Source of the DNA: Bacillota bacterium
Lineage (GTDB): Bacteria; Bacillota; Clostridia; Peptostreptococcales; Anaerovoracaceae
Length of the DNA stretch: 14,470 bases
Direction of reading: 5' to 3'
Assembly: GCA_016284575.1 (NCBI GenBank)
Contig: JAEEPD010000084.1
Location: 1 to 14,470, forward strand
The translations under genes and the position numbers were made by a program. Below the pieces are notes generated by a model. It had not been told where the DNA came from. It did not search any database and saw only the letters and a program-made list of their open reading frames with translations. This document shows positions 1 to 7,320 of the stretch, piece by piece; position 1 is the first letter of the stretch, and every line of letters begins with the position of its first letter.

Positions 1-28
1 CTATGAGAACTTCATTTATATCAATCAC
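1..28 (-). CDS. Possible start of the ABC transporter ATP-binding subunit (cut by window edge)
   Basis: A GTG codon overlaps the TGA stop of the permease (sequence GTGATTGA) and opens a frame reading V-I-D-I-N-E-V-L-I to the window edge. An AGAGG lies about 10 bases upstream inside the permease gene. ATPase subunits of polar amino-acid transporters usually begin with a similar short I-x-I-x-x-L strand and often overlap the permease, so this is the expected third gene of the operon. The only ATG nearby (13-15) hits a stop after four codons. Nine codons cannot prove identity; the call rests mainly on gene order. Confidence 0.35.
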
Positions 29-692
29 TGACGCTCAACCTCTTTTCCATAATGCTGACTGCTTTGGTCAGAACCAGAGTAAGTACCAGATAAATGCCTG
101 CTATGATGAACAGCGGCTGCCATACAAGGAATTTGTTGGCCAGCAGCGTTCTGGTGTACATCAGCTCGTAGAGCATGAATGTTCCAGCCAGAGATGTCTC
201 CTTGATCATGGCTATGTATTCGTTGCCCAGAGCCGGGAGTATGTTCTTGATGGCCTGCGGCAGAACTATCTTAGTCATAGTATGGCTTGCGGTCATGCCC
301 AGAGACCTTGCGGCCTCGGTCTGGCCTTTATCCACAGAATTGATGCCGCCGCGGATGATCTCGGAAACGTAGGCGCTGGAGTTCAGGATAAGAGCTATCA
401 GAACGTACACTTCCTTGGAAACGCTGTTCAGCACTGGAATTGCGATAGGAATAAAGAAATAGGCTATGTACATCTGCACCAGCAGCGGTGTGCCGCGCAG
501 CACGTTTACATATATGGTGCCTATAGTGTTGAGAACCTTATTTTTTGAAAGGGTCACCAGAGAGATCAGCGCTCCCAGAATGCTTCCTAAAGCTACGGCT
601 ATGAACGCGTACTTCAGGGTACCGACCATACCCCTTAAGAAGATCGGATAATATGTGGTAAGGACTTCCATTAGTCCCGGACCGAGTCCCAT
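21..692 (-). CDS. Polar amino-acid ABC transporter permease (HisM/GlnP family)
   Basis: This 223-aa inner-membrane protein belongs to the family that forms the channel of polar amino-acid importers. It receives substrate from a lipid-anchored binding protein and is driven by a cytoplasmic ATPase. About five hydrophobic segments are visible (roughly residues 14-45, 70-90, 95-110, 150-172 and 192-212). Two family motifs stand out: RGTPLLVQ at about 66-73, and the EAA loop, with TEAARSLGM at about 125-133 followed by GNEYIAMIKETSL, which docks on the ATPase. An AGGAGG sits 7 bases before the ATG. The gene lies 88 bases downstream of the binding-protein gene and probably overlaps the next gene by 8 bases. 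The exact substrate cannot be read from the sequence. Confidence 0.93.
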   Translation of the reverse strand: MGLGPGLMEVLTTYYPIFLRGMVGTLKYAFIAVALGSILGALISLVTLSKNKVLNTIGTIYVNVLRGTPLLVQMYIAYFFIPIAIPVLNSVSKEVYVLIALILNSSAYVSEIIRGGINSVDKGQTEAARSLGMTASHTMTKIVLPQAIKNILPALGNEYIAMIKETSLAGTFMLYELMYTRTLLANKFLVWQPLFIIAGIYLVLTLVLTKAVSIMEKRLSVSD

Positions 693-712
693 ATGTTTTC
701 CTCCTGTAAAAC

Positions 713-744
713 CGGGTCAGCGCAGTTTTGCCTGCGCTGCCCCG
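713..744 (-). promoter_or_regulatory. Intercistronic hairpin between binding-protein and permease genes
   Basis: CAGCGCAG (718-725) and CTGCGCTG (732-739) form a perfect 8-bp stem with a 6-base loop. After one mismatch a further 4 bp pair (713-716 with 741-744). No U-run follows on the minus strand, so it is not a full intrinsic terminator. Such hairpins after binding-protein genes commonly stabilise the upstream message or partly block read-through, giving more binding protein than permease; that role here is inferred. Confidence 0.6.
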
Positions 745-780
745 ATCGTTAATGAATAATTGGCTGAATTTACTGATAGA

Positions 781-1779
781 TTACTCTTCGTCGAAGATAA
801 GGATCTGGTCCTCAACATACATCTGCTGCAGGGAGTTGGCCTGAGCAAGGATGTGCTTGCCCTTGAAGTCCTCCAGGGTCTTGTACTGATCCTCAGTTCC
901 TGCGGGAACGATCAGAGTGTGGAAGGATACGTCGTCGCTGCCGATGTAGCCGTTGGAGAGCTGGAAGGCATCTTCACGATCCTGCTTCCAACCGAAACCG
1001 GACATTCCCAGGTCTACCTTGCCGGTGTCAACTGCGGTAAGTACTGCGTTGAAGTCCATGGTCTCGATCTGGAGCTTTACGCCGAGGCAGTCTGCGAAGT
1101 ACTTTGCGAGCATCATTTCATTGCCCCATACAACACCTTCGGTGTCGATCCACTCAGCGGAGGGATAGTCGGGGGAGGTGGCGATGATCAGGGTTCCCCT
1201 GTCGAGGATCTGCTTCAGAACGCCGGTGGCTCCGGAAAGATCAAGCTGGGGCTTGGGAACTTCCATGTCAGGATCCCTGAGGTAATCGTAGTTCTCATCG
1301 GGAACAGCGTTCTTGAACATCTGATAGTCGCCTACGATAGCGATGGCTTCTTCATTTTCAGTTCCGGAGAGTACTCTGTTGTTCGCTACCCACCAGGTGT
1401 AAATTGTGTCGGTCTTGCCGGAGGGCATCTTGCCGCTCTTGGTACCGCAGATGGTCTTTATGCACTGGTTGATTGCATCGATCAGAGCTGTCTCACCCTT
1501 CTTTGCGGCTGCAACGTTACCCTCGTGTACGCCGTACATTTCCAGGTCGAAGTTGATGCCGGACATGGCGAACTTGCCTTCGGACTGGTCTACATATCTC
1601 TGAGCTGTGGTTCCGTCAAGGGCCACTGCGTCGCACTTGCCTGCTGCCAGAGACAGAATGGCCTGATCCAGAGTGGAAACAAGTTCCAGGTTGGTCTTGC
1701 TGCTGGCTTTTTCTCCGCCGCATGCTGCAAGGCCGAAGAGCATTACTGCTGCTAATACGATTGCGATAAACTTTTTCAT
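781..1779 (-). CDS. Circularly permuted type II substrate-binding lipoprotein (SBP_bac_3) of an amino-acid ABC importer
   Basis: This 332-aa protein starts at the ATG at 1779, with AGGAGAG 5 bases upstream. The in-frame codon 12 residues earlier has no such site. A lipoprotein signal peptide ends in LAAC with the lipid cysteine at 20. Residues about 30-131 match the second half of SBP_bac_3 proteins: VSTLDQAILSLAAGKCDAVALD carries the lobe-2 acid at D55, then MYGV, then a C-terminal helix and YTWW. Residues about 186-326 match the first half: an ILDRGTLIIATSPDYPSAEWID-type start, VDLGMSG, then DREDAF with the ligand arginine R268, NGYI, and LEDFKGKHILAQANS. The order is thus swapped relative to the family, with a linker of about 50 aa joining the native C- and N-termini. 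Both lobes are complete and the permease follows, so it is probably functional. Lobe assignment rests on motif comparison by eye. Confidence 0.85.
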   Translation of the reverse strand: MKKFIAIVLAAVMLFGLAACGGEKASSKTNLELVSTLDQAILSLAAGKCDAVALDGTTAQRYVDQSEGKFAMSGINFDLEMYGVHEGNVAAAKKGETALIDAINQCIKTICGTKSGKMPSGKTDTIYTWWVANNRVLSGTENEEAIAIVGDYQMFKNAVPDENYDYLRDPDMEVPKPQLDLSGATGVLKQILDRGTLIIATSPDYPSAEWIDTEGVVWGNEMMLAKYFADCLGVKLQIETMDFNAVLTAVDTGKVDLGMSGFGWKQDREDAFQLSNGYIGSDDVSFHTLIVPAGTEDQYKTLEDFKGKHILAQANSLQQMYVEDQILIFDEE

Positions 1780-1834
1780 TTTTTCTCTCCTTAGATTTAT
1801 TGAAATGGTTTTCAATGTTTGTGAATATGCTGTT

Positions 1835-1862
1835 ATTATACTCGTCTATTTTGCATAAACAA
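1835..1862 (-). promoter_or_regulatory. Promoter of the amino-acid transporter operon
   Basis: On the minus strand a perfect TATAAT (1840-1835) is preceded, after a 16-base spacer, by TTGTTT (1862-1857), a weak -35 match. It lies about 55 bases before the binding-protein start, in an AT-rich stretch. The -10 is convincing and the -35 is not, so an activator may be needed. Confidence 0.55.
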
Positions 1863-1880
1863 GAGGTTTTTATGAATAAA

Positions 1881-1918
1881 ATGCAGATATTTTAAGATAT
1901 TTTAAAGAATATTTGCAT
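1881..1918. repeat. Imperfect inverted repeat upstream of the transporter promoter
   Basis: ATGCAGATATT (1881-1891) and AATATTTGCAT (1908-1918) are inverted copies with one mismatch, separated by 16 bases that hold two copies of a TTTTAA-type element. It lies just upstream of the -35, where an activator or UP element would act. It also directly follows the terminator of the preceding gene, so its role could be in either unit. Confidence 0.5.
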
Positions 1919-1952
1919 AAAAGCGGGTGAATACTTTTAAATATTCACCCGC
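1919..1952 (-). terminator. Intrinsic terminator of the surface-protein operon
   Basis: GCGGGTGAATA (1923-1933) and TATTCACCCGC (1942-1952) form a perfect 11-bp stem with an 8-base loop. On the minus strand it is followed by UUUUAUG. It lies 36 bases after the stop of the large surface protein. Confidence 0.88.
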
Positions 1953-1988
1953 CGCATAAATGCTATATGGTTTTGAGATAGATATCCT

Positions 1989-4900
1989 TTACTTGAACTT
2001 TTCCAGGAATCTTGTGATGATCACCGACAGCTCAGCTCTGGTGGCGGTATCCTCAGGAGCAAGATGCGAGCTGCTCTTTCCTTCCATAATACCGTTCTCC
2101 ACAGCCCAGGCCATCGGGGTCAGCGCGGGATCAGCAATCTGGTCCTTGTCGGTGAACCTGTCAAGTCCGGAGAGCGGAGCCATTCCTGCCTTACCTATGC
2201 TGTCCGCATAGCGGTAGAGCATGGTTATGATGGTGTCGCGCCTTGCCGGGCCAAGCGGATCGTAGTAATAGGATGCTAATTTGGATGAGTAACCTGTCGG
2301 TTCCATCAGACCGTTTGCCACAGCCCAGGTGAAGGCATCAAAGTACCATACGCCGCGCGGCATATTGTCTGCAATGTTCGCGTCTAATACCATCTGATGG
2401 GTCACTTCGGGCTGTCCTGCCATCCTGTAGAGGATCATAGAAACCTGCGCCTTGTTTGTAAGCGCGTCAGGACTGAACTTGCCCTCGGAGGTTCCCTCCA
2501 TGAGGCCCTCCTCCTGCAGCTTTTTGACGCTGTCGTAGTACCAGTTGGCAAGACTCACGTCCTCAAAGATCGAGCCTGCAGTGTTGGTGTAGCCGCTCAG
2601 ATAGATATTCAGACTGCTGAAGTAGTTGGCATCGCCGTCAGACTGCGCCTCTGGCTGATGGGAATCAGCAAACTTGAGACCGCCGATTACGGTGTCAGAG
2701 CCTGCAAAGAGCCAGCTCTCGTTTTCCTTGCCGCTGACAGGTGCGGGAGCGCCGCTTACCACGGGGTCGTTCCAGCAGATATCAACGCCGTACCAGTTGC
2801 CGTCCTCCATCTGGACCTGGTTCCACATGTGATATTCGGGGTTTGCGCCTGCTGCTACGAAGGCATAGCCGCCCTGAAGTACGCAGGGAACTCCGATGCG
2901 GTCGCAGAGAAGCTTGAAGGCTCTTGCGTAGCCGTCGCAGACGGGACCGTTGTTGCCGGTGCTGCCTGCCAGGGCGCTGACGGATCTGTGGGGTGTGTAG
3001 CCGATGGTGGAAAGATCCGGTGTCCTGTTGTATTCGTTGTTCAAGGTGAGCCACTTGTTCAGCTCCTGAACCAGAGTCTTGCGGTCTGCGCTCTTGTCGA
3101 CGCCTGCAAGGATCTTGTCAGCATTTTCATCGCGCTGCTTGAGGGCTGCCTCGAGGGCTCCATCAGCCAGATAAGACTGCTGAAGCATGTTGAATCCCTT
3201 GTCGTCCACAAGTACCAGGAAGAAGTATGCTGTGGACTTATCACCCTTGGTGACGGAGGTCACACGTACCTTGGTGTTTCCGGTGAGCCAGAAGACTTCG
3301 GGATGGTCCATATCGAAGGCCACGAAGCTTGCGAATATGTTGTTCTTGAGAGTCTTGGCATCCGCATCATAAGTTGCGGACTTCTTATCGAGACTCGTTA
3401 CGTAGATGCCGTTAAACGCTGTAGTCCTTACAACATCACCCGGCTTAAGGTCAGCGTACTTGACGGTCTTGTCCGCAGTAGCGGTGTTAACCGTATAGAA
3501 TTCGGAGCCTTCGATGCTGCTTGCCTGGATGATGGAGGAAGCATCTCCTTCAGCCTTGTAGTTGGGAGCTGTGTAGTCCGCTTCCTGTACATCGCCTACA
3601 TTGTAGTCATTCTGTACCGGTGCGTCAGTTTTGGGAAGCTCATGAACTATATTCAGAATAGGTTTCTGTGAGTCAACGTGCAAATTTCCCCCTGTATAAT
3701 GGTATACAATCAGTTTCTGCATAGTCTGCAGCGGGAAATACACGGTTGGAAGCGTCGGTGCGTGACTGTTTGTCCGTCCAAAATAGCTGAATGACACAAC
3801 TTCAGGTTTGCCAATACCCGTATCAATACCATTCGGGATAGCGCTCAAATCTACCCTGTTGCCGTCCGCATCGGTTACAACGAGAGAAGGTGCACCAGAT
3901 ATTGTGGGACCGTCATCGTCATCATCGTCATCATCGCTGCTTGGGGTCAGCCTTGGGATGGTGACAGGATCCGGCTGGGTATAATCGCAGACGGAGCAGT
4001 AGATGTTCTTGAGACCTTCCCTTTCGTAGGTGGGCTGCTCAACTATGCTTTCTGCCCAGGTATGATCTGCGAAGCTGCCCTTCTCGGAGCAGCCGGTGCA
4101 GGCATGCCAGTGGCCTGTTTCATCGCTCTGCCAGATCTCCTCCCACTGGTGCTGATGACCAAGAGCCGGGATCTCTTCGAATTTCTCATATTCGCAGACG
4201 GTACAGGTGTAGACCTTCATGCCGGGCTCGGTCTCGGTGGCTTCCTCCGTGACCTCGCCGTCGTCCCAGGTATGAGCAGTCAGCTCGCTCTTTTCGGAGC
4301 AGCCGGTGCAGGCATGCCAGTGGTAGTTTTCATCTGATTCCCAGGCAGTCTCCCAGTCGTGGGTGTGGTTAAGAGGAGCAACGGGCTCAGTCTTTGTATA
4401 GCCGCATACGCTGCAGGTGAAGGTCTTCTCGCCTTCCGCCAGCTCAGTGGGCTCCATAGTTATAACGCCGTTGTCGAAGCTGTGGGCACTTGCTGTATAT
4501 TCAGCCTTATATGCAGCGTCTGCTGTTACATCAGCGACTGCTGCATCCCAGCTTCCTGTGTAGTGGCCATTGTCGTCTGCATCCTTTTCGGGGATTTCAG
4601 GAACCGTAACCGCACTTGCCGCAGTACCGTAATCATATTCCAGACTGCTGATGGTAGTGCCATCTTCCTTCAGGAAGGTGACGGTGTATTTGTTGCCGGT
4701 GCTGTCGAACTGAGCGGTATACTCCGCATTTCCAGAGACTGACTCTATGGCCGGGCTCCAGGTATTGTTGAAGGTGTATGTATACTGTGCTGTTGCAGTC
4801 TTGGTAGGTGTTGCGCCGCTGTAGCTGGGTGTTGTTCCGTAGACTGCGGAGCTGGTGCTCAGTACCTCTCCGTTGCCATCGATCCAGGTGATCACATAGC

Positions 4901-7286
4901 TGTTCTCACTGCTGTCGAACTGGGCGGTGTATTCTGCGTCAGCTGTGACTGATGCAATAGCAGGGCTCCAGCTGTTGTTGAAGGTGTATGTATACTGCGC
5001 TGTTGCAGTCTTGGTAGGTGTTGCGCCGCTGTAGCTGGGAGTGCTTCCGTAGACTGCGGAGCTGGTGCTCAGGACCTCTTCGTCTCCGTCGATCCAGGTG
5101 ATCACATAGCTGTTCTCACTGCTGTCGAACTGAGCGGTGTACTCAGCATCTCCTGTAACTGCTGCAATAGCAGGGCTCCAGGTATTGTTAAAGGTATATG
5201 TATACTGCGCAGTTGCAGTCTTGGTAGGTGTCGCACCGGTGTAGCTCGGCGTGCTTCCGTAGACTGCGGAGCTGGTGCTCAGCACCTCTCCGTCTCCGTC
5301 GATCCAGGTGATGGTGTAGCTTCTGTCACCCTGATCGAACTGGGCAGTGTATTCCGCATCTCCTGTGACTGCTGCAATGGTCGGGCTCCAGCTGTTATTA
5401 AATGAGTAAACATACTGGTCTGTCGAATCCTTTGTAGGAGCAGCACCAGTGTAGCTGGGTGTATCTCCATAGAGCGCAGAGCTTGTGCTCAGAACTTCCC
5501 CATTGCCGTCGATCCATGTAATAACATAGCTTCTGGTGGTCTGATCGAACTGGGCAACATATTCTGCATCATCTGTTGCCGGAACTATAGTCGGACTCCA
5601 GGTATCATTGAATGTATATGTATACTGATCGGTTTCGTCCTTTGTGGGTGTGGGACCCTCATAGACAGGTGTAGTGTTGTAAACTGCTGAACTGGTTACA
5701 AGAAGCTCTCCGTTGCCATCCATCCAGTAGATGGTGTAGCTGTTTATGTTCCAGATAGCCACCGATGTGCTGTCGATGGCGGGCATGGTGGCAGGAATAG
5801 CCGGATTCCAGCCGCCGAAAGTATAGCCTGTCTTGGTGGGATCTGAAGGAGCTATGATGTCGCTGCCATATTCCTGTGTTATAGCCTCAACCGTTGTGCC
5901 GCCGTTGCTGTCGAAGCTGATAGTGAACGATGACCTTACACTCAGTTCACCTTCAACATAGCTTATAGCATAGTTTTCTGTGACATCATTATCAGAGCCG
6001 TCATGAATAACAGCATTGCTGGGCCTTATGACCGCATTGTCAATACTGTTTAGATCAACCGAGTATAAAGTGTGGCCGTCAAGCGCACCGGTAAGGGTAG
6101 CCATGGAAGGACCGGTGGCTATATCCTCAGTAATAAGTATGTTCTGATCGATTGCGCTTACGGTAACAGGGCGTGCTGTGATCTCACCGGTCAGATTTCC
6201 AAGATCGGACAGATTGGCGCCCGCAGAATAATTAGCGCTGTCTGCACCGCCTAAAGTAAAAGCCGAAATGCTGAGAGAAATCTCTTCACTTACATCGGTA
6301 CTTAAATATATACCGGTAACACTTTCTACTGTAATAGCGTCACCAGTGACGATCTGCTCCCCCTCAAACTCGGCATCACTGAATGATGTTATTGTATTTG
6401 TACCGTCATATACTTTGCTTATTGTTATGTAAGTTGGAACAACTGTCCTTGGTTCAATATCAGCAGTCAGGGCTTCCGGTGTAACCATAACAGCAACATC
6501 CGCAAGCGATGTACCTGCAAAGGACGCGCTGATGGTGACAGCCTTTCCTGTTCCCACATTTTTATCAGCGTAAGTACCGGATATACTGTTCCCAAGATAT
6601 TCAGAAGCCATTTCCGCAGGCAGTGCAAGACTTGAATTCGGGTCTGCGCTGCGGATAGTGGCAGAGTCCGTAACCAGATCTGCCTTCACAGTGCCGTCAT
6701 AAGTCTTGTTTTGAGCCGTGATACCATTAACGGTCAGCTTAAGATAAGCCTGTAAAGTGATCGTCTTGACAACGCTGTATCCGGTTTCATAACCATTATC
6801 AATTCTTTTAACGGTCCAAGTATCAGTATAGGCATCAGGTGTTACTATACCAGAATTATTGCTGAGATATGAAGAAAAGGGATTCGTAACATTCAGATTG
6901 TCGGAGGATCCGTAAATCTCATCTGCGTGTCCGAAAACCTCACTGATACTCAGCACATCGATAGCAGCTGTTGTGACAGCCGCCCCTGTTGTCGAAATGG
7001 AGGCCGGATTATAACTCCAGGTAATTGGTTGTCCGTCTTCAAAAGTGGCAAATTCATAAACCAGACTAACTTTATTGCCGGGGTTTTCACTATTTACCTC
7101 GTGTTGCCATATTATGTCATCGTCTGGGGAAATAGTCTGCCCTTGGGCGACCTGAATCCCGTCATCTACAGAGCCAACATAAGCCGTAGCAAAAGCTCCT
7201 GCCGGGAACATGCCGATAAGCAGAACCATCGCCAGGATCAGTGCCAGAATACTGCGCTGTCTTTGCCTTATTGTTTTGGTTTCCAT
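1989..7286 (-). CDS. Giant secreted multi-domain surface protein with transglutaminase-like and SLH domains
   Basis: This 1765-aa protein starts at an ATG with AAGGAG 7 bases upstream. A signal peptide (hydrophobic at about 13-33, cleavage near AFA) directs export. Domains in order, by approximate residue: YDG/MBG-like modules (KTYDGT at 194, KVYDGT at 291); a Listeria-Bacteroides-type repeat (about 453-515, ending GYTFGGW-like); five 70-aa repeats (516-865); a diverged sixth unit; a Cys/His region with five CxxC pairs (about 957-1101); an acidic linker of eight Asp (near 1120); a transglutaminase-like core with Cys in PVCDGYA (about 1450), His in YHMWNQ (about 1486) and Asp in YGVDICW (about 1502); and three SLH domains (about 1572-1765). 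The SLH domains should bind a cell-wall polymer. The catalytic triad is complete, so peptidase or cross-linking activity is possible. The gene begins 34 bases after the glycosyltransferase stop and is probably cotranscribed with it. Confidence 0.93.
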   Translation of the reverse strand: METKTIRQRQRSILALILAMVLLIGMFPAGAFATAYVGSVDDGIQVAQGQTISPDDDIIWQHEVNSENPGNKVSLVYEFATFEDGQPITWSYNPASISTTGAAVTTAAIDVLSISEVFGHADEIYGSSDNLNVTNPFSSYLSNNSGIVTPDAYTDTWTVKRIDNGYETGYSVVKTITLQAYLKLTVNGITAQNKTYDGTVKADLVTDSATIRSADPNSSLALPAEMASEYLGNSISGTYADKNVGTGKAVTISASFAGTSLADVAVMVTPEALTADIEPRTVVPTYITISKVYDGTNTITSFSDAEFEGEQIVTGDAITVESVTGIYLSTDVSEEISLSISAFTLGGADSANYSAGANLSDLGNLTGEITARPVTVSAIDQNILITEDIATGPSMATLTGALDGHTLYSVDLNSIDNAVIRPSNAVIHDGSDNDVTENYAISYVEGELSVRSSFTISFDSNGGTTVEAITQEYGSDIIAPSDPTKTGYTFGGWNPAIPATMPAIDSTSVAIWNINSYTIYWMDGNGELLVTSSAVYNTTPVYEGPTPTKDETDQYTYTFNDTWSPTIVPATDDAEYVAQFDQTTRSYVITWIDGNGEVLSTSSALYGDTPSYTGAAPTKDSTDQYVYSFNNSWSPTIAAVTGDAEYTAQFDQGDRSYTITWIDGDGEVLSTSSAVYGSTPSYTGATPTKTATAQYTYTFNNTWSPAIAAVTGDAEYTAQFDSSENSYVITWIDGDEEVLSTSSAVYGSTPSYSGATPTKTATAQYTYTFNNSWSPAIASVTADAEYTAQFDSSENSYVITWIDGNGEVLSTSSAVYGTTPSYSGATPTKTATAQYTYTFNNTWSPAIESVSGNAEYTAQFDSTGNKYTVTFLKEDGTTISSLEYDYGTAASAVTVPEIPEKDADDNGHYTGSWDAAVADVTADAAYKAEYTASAHSFDNGVITMEPTELAEGEKTFTCSVCGYTKTEPVAPLNHTHDWETAWESDENYHWHACTGCSEKSELTAHTWDDGEVTEEATETEPGMKVYTCTVCEYEKFEEIPALGHQHQWEEIWQSDETGHWHACTGCSEKGSFADHTWAESIVEQPTYEREGLKNIYCSVCDYTQPDPVTIPRLTPSSDDDDDDDDGPTISGAPSLVVTDADGNRVDLSAIPNGIDTGIGKPEVVSFSYFGRTNSHAPTLPTVYFPLQTMQKLIVYHYTGGNLHVDSQKPILNIVHELPKTDAPVQNDYNVGDVQEADYTAPNYKAEGDASSIIQASSIEGSEFYTVNTATADKTVKYADLKPGDVVRTTAFNGIYVTSLDKKSATYDADAKTLKNNIFASFVAFDMDHPEVFWLTGNTKVRVTSVTKGDKSTAYFFLVLVDDKGFNMLQQSYLADGALEAALKQRDENADKILAGVDKSADRKTLVQELNKWLTLNNEYNRTPDLSTIGYTPHRSVSALAGSTGNNGPVCDGYARAFKLLCDRIGVPCVLQGGYAFVAAGANPEYHMWNQVQMEDGNWYGVDICWNDPVVSGAPAPVSGKENESWLFAGSDTVIGGLKFADSHQPEAQSDGDANYFSSLNIYLSGYTNTAGSIFEDVSLANWYYDSVKKLQEEGLMEGTSEGKFSPDALTNKAQVSMILYRMAGQPEVTHQMVLDANIADNMPRGVWYFDAFTWAVANGLMEPTGYSSKLASYYYDPLGPARRDTIITMLYRYADSIGKAGMAPLSGLDRFTDKDQIADPALTPMAWAVENGIMEGKSSSHLAPEDTATRAELSVIITRFLEKFK
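3951..4370 (-). repeat. Two tandem 70-aa Cys/His modules in the surface protein
   Basis: Two copies of a module with the order H-x-H-x-W, HWHACTGC, H-T-W, C-x-V-C follow each other with a period of 70 residues (start residues 973 and 1043). A preceding half-unit adds another CSVC. In all there are five CxxC pairs with flanking histidines. The pattern suggests metal binding or disulfides in an extracellular protein; which of the two cannot be told from sequence. Confidence 0.75.
4692..5741 (-). repeat. Five tandem 210-bp repeats coding 70-aa units
   Basis: Units start at residues 516, 586, 656, 726 and 796 with exact 210-base spacing, each beginning SY-x-I-x-W-x-DG and containing TSSA-x-Y, PTK, FN-x-x-WSP and AEY-x-AQFD. 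The three most downstream units are nearly identical at DNA level, while the first is the most diverged. A sixth, degenerate unit begins at 4691 (KYTVTF). The gradient suggests expansion from the 3' side of the array. Confidence 0.92.
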
Positions 7287-7320
7287 ATGATTACTCCTTC
7301 TGTTATGAAACCTTATTTTT

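Noticed and set aside
713..744. Full intrinsic terminator between binding-protein and permease genes
   Set aside because: The hairpin is strong, but the minus strand continues GUUUUACAGG without a proper U-run, and the permease has no promoter of its own in the 88-base gap.
760..1755. Long plus-strand reading frame (331 codons) over the binding-protein gene
   Set aside because: It is an antisense shadow. The minus strand has a ribosome binding site, a lipobox and clear SBP_bac_3 motifs, while the plus-strand product resembles nothing.
2397..3671. Plus-strand reading frame of 424 codons inside the giant gene
   Set aside because: Antisense shadow of the transglutaminase and SLH coding region. 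No ribosome binding site and no recognisable domain.
4692..5741. CRISPR array or mobile element suggested by the regular repeats
   Set aside because: The 210-base units are fully coding, in frame and contiguous, with no spacers, so they are protein repeats.
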